Origin: Aquibium microcysteis | GTDB lineage: Bacteria; Pseudomonadota; Alphaproteobacteria; Rhizobiales; Rhizobiaceae | DNA length: 64,000 bases | Direction of reading: 5' to 3' | NCBI RefSeq assembly: GCF_014495845.1 | Contig: NZ_CP061080.1 | Span: 2,655,001 to 2,719,000 of the forward strand | Part shown: positions 59,967 through 64,000 of the stretch, one piece after another | How positions within the stretch are numbered: the stretch's first letter is position 1 | Layout: the number at the start of each line of letters is the position of its first letter | Program-made: the position numbers and the translations under genes | Notes under the pieces: model-generated | The model's input: the letters and a program-made list of their open reading frames with translations, nothing else | Databases searched by the model: none | Told to the model about the DNA's origin: nothing

Positions 59967-60638
59967 CTATCTCCGCACCGCCAGCCAGATGACGTGGCGC
60001 GCCCCTCCCCCGCCGCGCCGGGCCCGAGCCCTTGTTTCCTCGACATCGAAGCCCGCCTGCCCGAGACGGCGGGTGAACCCGGCGTCCGGTCCGGAGGACC
60101 ACACCGCCAGTACCCCGCCCGGCCGAAGTGCCGCCCGTGCCGCGGCGAGGCCGGCGCGATCGTAGAGGGCGTCGTTCGCCGCCCGGCTCAGCCCTTCCGG
60201 CCCGTTGTCGACGTCGAGCAGGATGGCGTCGTAAGAGGCCTTCGCCGATCGGATCAGGTCGGCGACGTCGTGTTCGCGCACGAGAACGCGCGGGTCGTCG
60301 AGCGATCCCTCGAAGATCGGCGCCATCGGCCCCCGCGCCCATGCCACGACCTCCGGCACGAGTTCGGCGACCGTCACGCGGGCGCCCGGCCCGAGCGCAG
60401 CCAGCGCCGCGCGCAGCGTGAACCCCATGCCGAGCCCGCCGATCAGCACGTGCGGCGCCGCGCGGCCGCCGATGCGCGCACAGGCCAGCTTCGCCAGCGC
60501 CTCCTCGGAGCCGCTCAGCCGGCTGTTCATCAGTTCGTTGGTGCCGAGCATGATGGAGAATTCGCCGCCGCGCTGCTTGAGGCGCAATTCGCCGCCGCCG
60601 GGCACGCGCGCGCTGTCGAGCTGGATCCAGGGTATCAT
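59967..60638 (-). CDS. Spermidine-synthase-like methyltransferase-fold protein
   Basis: 223 residues. The Rossmann motif LIGGLGMGFTLRAAL is at about 65-79, then VTVAELVPEVVAWA, and an acidic LLDVDNGPEG replaces the usual polyamine-synthase active site. Such short SpeE-like proteins often lack real spermidine synthase activity. The substrate is unknown. It stands alone, in the opposite direction to the next hydratase. Confidence 0.78.
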   Translation of the reverse strand: MIPWIQLDSARVPGGGELRLKQRGGEFSIMLGTNELMNSRLSGSEEALAKLACARIGGRAAPHVLIGGLGMGFTLRAALAALGPGARVTVAELVPEVVAWARGPMAPIFEGSLDDPRVLVREHDVADLIRSAKASYDAILLDVDNGPEGLSRAANDALYDRAGLAAARAALRPGGVLAVWSSGPDAGFTRRLGQAGFDVEETRARARRGGGGARHVIWLAVRR

Positions 60639-60801
60639 CGGTCTTCCATAGGCCGCCAGATTGCCGTCGACAACGCCGATCGCATCGATGGGCCGAGACG
60701 GACACGGTTGCCGCTTGCCCCGGCGCCCCCGTCCCGTGCTATGGCGCTGGCAAGGTCGCCGGGCGGCGATCGCGGGCATGGGTTTGGGGAGGCGTCGCGA
60801 C

Positions 60802-61554
60802 GTGCAGGAACTGGATTGCGTGAAGGACGGCGGCATCCTGCGACTGACCCTGAACGTTCCGGGCAAGAAGAACGCCCTGACGGACACGCTGCGCGCCGAA
60901 CTGCGCGAAGCCATCGCGTCAGCGCAGGACGACGCGGACGTGACGGGCATCATCCTCACCGGCGCCGGCGGCAGCTTCTCGTCGGGCGGCGACATCTCGG
61001 CCATGACGAGCGATCCCGACATCGCCCGGCGCCGCATGGCCATCCTCCACGACGTCGCGCGGCTCCTGATCGCCGGACGCAAGCCTTCGGTGGCGGCGGT
61101 GAGCGGCCCGGCTTTCGGCGCCGGTTTCTCGCTCGCGCTCTGCTGCGACGCGGTGGTCGCGGACACGACCGCGAAATTCTGCGCCTCGTTCGGCCGCATC
61201 GGCCTGCCGCCGGACATGGCGCTCGGCTGGACCCTCCCCGCCCGGATGCCGACCGCCAGCGCGCGGCAGCTGCTCCTGTCGGGGCGGATCGTCGAAGCTG
61301 CGGAGGCCGGCTCGCTCGGAATAGCCGACGAAGTGGTGGAGCCTGCGGATCTTCCTGCTGCCGCCGACCGCTGGTCGGCAGCGCTTGCGGCCAACCTGCC
61401 AGGGCCGAAGGGACATCTGAAGTCGCTTCTTGCGCTGGACCAGCTGGAGCGCGTGCTCGCCGCCGAGATGGAGTCCTACGTCGCCTGCCTCGGTTCGGAG
61501 GAGCATCGCCACGCCCGGGAGGCGTTCCTGTCGAAAGGCAGGCCGAAGACCTGA
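60802..61554 (+). CDS. Enoyl-CoA hydratase/isomerase family protein
   Basis: 250 residues from GTG 60802, chosen for GGGGAGG nine bases upstream; an ATG at 60778 is the alternative. Crotonase motifs: LTGAGGSFSSGGDISAM and VSGPAFGAGFSLALCCD. The usual active-site region reads SFGRIGLPPDMALGW, with Asp in place of the common Glu, so it may be an isomerase rather than a hydratase. Its stop codon begins a dispersed hairpin repeat. Confidence 0.87.
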   Translation: MQELDCVKDGGILRLTLNVPGKKNALTDTLRAELREAIASAQDDADVTGIILTGAGGSFSSGGDISAMTSDPDIARRRMAILHDVARLLIAGRKPSVAAVSGPAFGAGFSLALCCDAVVADTTAKFCASFGRIGLPPDMALGWTLPARMPTASARQLLLSGRIVEAAEAGSLGIADEVVEPADLPAAADRWSAALAANLPGPKGHLKSLLALDQLERVLAAEMESYVACLGSEEHRHAREAFLSKGRPKT

Positions 61555-61655
61555 GAGGATGCGAAAGACTGCCCGTCTCCGATCAGCTCAAGCCGAAAAT
61601 CTGGAGGATTTCAGTGGGCCTTCTTTCGCATCCTCGATCGTTTCACACATTGTGA
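61552..61655 (+). repeat. Dispersed intergenic hairpin repeat, copy 2
   Basis: Similar along its length to 33383-33486, and likewise starts at the stop codon of the upstream gene. Arms GAGGATGCGAAAGA (61555-61568) and TCTTTCGCATCCTC (61622-61635) pair perfectly over 14 bp around a 53-nt loop; a smaller TCACA-CAT-TGTGA follows. The frame matching the copy 1 mini-ORF runs to HPRSFHTL but has CTG where copy 1 has ATG. Confidence 0.7.
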
Positions 61656-61679
61656 GCCGCGGCCGCTTCCGCAGCGGGA

Positions 61680-64000
61680 TCAGAGGCCGGAAGCCTGACT
61701 CGCCGCTGGCGCAGCGAGGAGCTCGAGACGACGCTGCACGAGAGTCTCGATCGGTTCGGGCTTGTGAAACAGATATCCCTGGCCGAACTGGACGTGCATT
61801 CCCTGGAGAATGCCGACGGTCTCCTGGTTCTCGATCTTCTCGGCGATGACGTCGTAGCCGAGCCCGCGCGCCACGCGGCTGATCGATGCGACGATCTGGC
61901 GGTCGAAGCGGCTGGTCGGCAGGTTCTCCACGAAGGAGCCATTGATCTTCAGGCTGTCGACGGGAAACCGCCTCAGATAGTCGAATGACGACAGGCCGGC
62001 ACCGAAATCGTCGAGGCTGATCCGGCAGCCGTGGTTGCGCGCCTGGCGGACGAAGCGGTCGGCGGCCTCGAAATTCGTGACCGCCGCCGTCTCGGTGATC
62101 TCGAACACCACCCGCTCCGGAGATGCTCCCGTTTCCTCGACGAGGCCGTGCACGTAGTCCCAGAGCAGAGGATCGCTCAGGGTCTGCGCCGAAAGGTTGA
62201 CGCCGACGGTCAGGCCGCCGGGCCGCAGGATGTGCCCATGCTCCCGCAGCAGCCTCGCGATGATCCAGCGGTCGAGTGCTGCGGCACGGCCGAAACGCTC
62301 GGCTGCAGGAATGAAGGTTGCCGGCGGCACGAACTGTCCCTGCTGGTCGACGAGGCGGGCGAGCAGCTCGATCTTCTCCCCGGGAGCGTCCGGGCTCGCA
62401 AGCGAGCGGATCTCCTGGCCGTAGAGCCGGAGCCGGCCGTCATCCTTGGCATCGGCGATGTCGCCGACCAGTCGCGCGGCGGTCAGGCGCGAGACGAGGC
62501 GCTCCCCGGTCTGCGTATGCGCGACCAGACGGTTGCGTCCCGCCGCCTTCGCGGCATAGCAGGCATCGTCGGCATGGGCGATGACGTCCGGCGCATGCAG
62601 CCCATCCTCGGCAACGACGATGGTCCCGACGCTCGCACCGAGACGCCGATAGCTCGCATTGCTGCCGAGATCCGCGCTGCCGATGGCCGCCAGCACCGCT
62701 TCCGCCAGGCGCTCCGCGCCGCCTTCGTCGCGGCAGTCCACGACGGCAGCAAACTCGTCGCCGCCCAGACGCGCGACGACGGAGCCGCCGGGCAGGCTGG
62801 CGGCGATGGCATGCGCGATCATCACCAGCGCACGGTCGCCGGCGGCATGACCGGCATAATCGTTCAGCGCCTTGAAGTGGTCGAGGTCGATGTAGAGGAG
62901 CGCGAAGGGCGCGCGACCGGCGGAGGCGACGCGCGCCTGCAGGATGGTCTCGAAGGCCGCGCGGTTGCAGAGCCCCGTCAGGGAATCATGCTCGGCGGCG
63001 TAGGCGAGTTCCCGCTGCTTCTTCTGCTCGTGCGTCACGTCGAGAAGCGTGTGGACGAAGCCGCTGACGGAGCCGTCGGCGCGGGTGATCGGATTGGTCG
63101 TGCAGCGAACCAGGATGCCGCGCCCCTGCCTGCCGGGCAGCACCATCAGGCCGGCGGCTGCGGCATCGAAGCCCGGCAGGTCCCCCACCGACCCCGGACG
63201 GGCGAAAAGCTCTTCGCTGCGCCGCCCGAGCAGCGCCTCCGGCGGGAGGCCCAGCATCTCCGCCGCAGCCGGGTTGGCGAAGGTGATGCGGTCCTTGCGG
63301 TCGGTGCTCACCACGCCGTCGCTGATCGATGCCAGCGTCACGCGCAGGCGCTTCTCCTCGTTGCGCTGGGCTTCGGCGGCGAGCACTTCCTCCGTGATGT
63401 CACGCACCGTTCCCACGATGCTGCCATGGGGGGCCGGATCGCCGGAGAATCGCGCCAGCGTCTCGAGATGCCGCACCTCGCCGTCCGGACGCACGATCCG
63501 GTAGCGCATCCGACGGTCGCCGTGCTCGAACAGGGAGAGATCCGCATGCGTGGCCACCGCCTCGTCCCGGTCGTCGGGGTGGAGGAAGGAGACCCAGGTG
63601 TCGCTCGGGACGGTGCCTTCCTGCGGCGGAAGGCCCATGATGACATGCGTGTTGCTGTCCCAGAAGCTCCTCTTCGTGGCGATGTCGAAGTACCAGATGC
63701 CGGTCCGGCTGGCAGCCAGTGCCAGTGCGAACCGCTCCTTGATGCTGCGCAGCGCCGCCTCGGACGCCTTCTGGCCGCTGATGTCGGTCTGGACGCCGAC
63801 CACCCGAAGCGGCGCTCCCGCCGCGTCGCGCTCGACGACACCGCCGCGGTCCAGCACCCACACCCAGTGCCCCGCCTTGTGGCGCAGGCGCATTTCGGCC
63901 TCGATCGACGGTGTTTCCCCGCGCAGGTGCCGATCGCCCTTGGCGATCGTCTTCTCCCGGTCGTCGGGATGCATGAGGCTTATCCAGAGATCTCCGCCGC
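61680..64000 (-). CDS. PAS-GGDEF-EAL signalling protein (N-terminus beyond window)
   Basis: About 773 codons are visible; the frame stays open past the right edge, and LWISLMHPDDR at the edge is the middle of a PAS domain. Order: PAS/PAC (cut), two further PAS domains, GGDEF (ARLGGDEFAAVV), then EAL. The GGDEF active site is intact. The EAL opening reads YGQEIRSL rather than EAL but keeps the metal-binding Glu; ITETAAV, LDDFGAGLSSF and AEKIENQE are in place. It probably makes and/or degrades c-di-GMP in response to signals sensed by the PAS domains. Confidence 0.9.
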   Translation of the reverse strand, partial: GGDLWISLMHPDDREKTIAKGDRHLRGETPSIEAEMRLRHKAGHWVWVLDRGGVVERDAAGAPLRVVGVQTDISGQKASEAALRSIKERFALALAASRTGIWYFDIATKRSFWDSNTHVIMGLPPQEGTVPSDTWVSFLHPDDRDEAVATHADLSLFEHGDRRMRYRIVRPDGEVRHLETLARFSGDPAPHGSIVGTVRDITEEVLAAEAQRNEEKRLRVTLASISDGVVSTDRKDRITFANPAAAEMLGLPPEALLGRRSEELFARPGSVGDLPGFDAAAAGLMVLPGRQGRGILVRCTTNPITRADGSVSGFVHTLLDVTHEQKKQRELAYAAEHDSLTGLCNRAAFETILQARVASAGRAPFALLYIDLDHFKALNDYAGHAAGDRALVMIAHAIAASLPGGSVVARLGGDEFAAVVDCRDEGGAERLAEAVLAAIGSADLGSNASYRRLGASVGTIVVAEDGLHAPDVIAHADDACYAAKAAGRNRLVAHTQTGERLVSRLTAARLVGDIADAKDDGRLRLYGQEIRSLASPDAPGEKIELLARLVDQQGQFVPPATFIPAAERFGRAAALDRWIIARLLREHGHILRPGGLTVGVNLSAQTLSDPLLWDYVHGLVEETGASPERVVFEITETAAVTNFEAADRFVRQARNHGCRISLDDFGAGLSSFDYLRRFPVDSLKINGSFVENLPTSRFDRQIVASISRVARGLGYDVIAEKIENQETVGILQGMHVQFGQGYLFHKPEPIETLVQRRLELLAAPAASQASGL

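Overview
The window is GC-rich, densely packed bacterial DNA, best explained as a chromosome segment of a bacteriochlorophyll-making alphaproteobacterium, probably order Hyphomicrobiales (Rhizobiales). The assignment rests on the photosynthesis gene order bchF-N-B-H-L-M-lhaA next to ppaA-ppsR and bchG-(pucC-like)-bchP, on the oxygen-sensitive dark-operative protochlorophyllide reductase genes bchL/N/B, and on the many TRAP and sugar ABC uptake systems beside them. No rRNA, tRNA or CRISPR array was seen.

Region 1 (1-16.4 kb) is part of a photosynthesis gene cluster. A leftward operon (bchF, N, B, H, L, M, then lhaA, cut by the window edge) has genes overlapping or touching. It carries Mg insertion, methylation, ring D reduction and C3-vinyl hydration, plus an LH1 assembly factor. 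Rightward come ppaA (cobalamin-binding antirepressor), ppsR (PAS-PAS-HTH repressor), bchG, a PucC-like carrier and bchP. PpsR-type operators lie in the bchF/ppaA gap and at the bchG promoter.

Region 2 (16.4-24.0 kb) is a divergent catabolic locus. A GntR/FCD regulator, a DUF6807 protein and a FAH-family hydrolase run left; a TRAP transporter and two Gfo/Idh/MocA dehydrogenases run right, from one promoter region with a palindromic operator. Region 3 (24.0-26.0 kb) is repeat-rich: two diverged copies of a ~290-bp intergenic element, one split by an IS4-family insertion with an 11-bp target duplication.

Region 4 (26.0-34.5 kb) is a second divergent sugar locus with a GntR regulator, an NAD-dependent epimerase/dehydrogenase and parts for two sugar ABC importers. 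It ends at an intrinsic terminator, followed by a GNAT/DUF1778 toxin-antitoxin pair and an orphan DUF1778 antitoxin. Region 5 (36.0-45.8 kb) is a leftward polyol/sugar operon: binding protein, ATPase, permease, SorC regulator, aldo/keto reductase, GlpD-like dehydrogenase, LsrF/DhnA-type aldolase and FGGY kinase. It mixes features of the erythritol and lsr systems.

Region 6 (46.2-55.1 kb) is a catabolic island with a NitT/TauT-type ABC importer, FAD oxidoreductase, class III CoA-transferase, enoyl-CoA hydratase, LysR regulator, amidohydrolase and a convergent ferredoxin gene. Matching 19-bp T-N11-A palindromes lie upstream of the importer and the ferredoxin, tying them to one LysR regulon. Region 7 (55.1-64 kb) holds an AttEFGH-like ABC/secreted lipocalin-like locus, a small secreted protein, a spermidine-synthase-like protein, a second enoyl-CoA hydratase and a PAS-GGDEF-EAL protein cut by the right edge.
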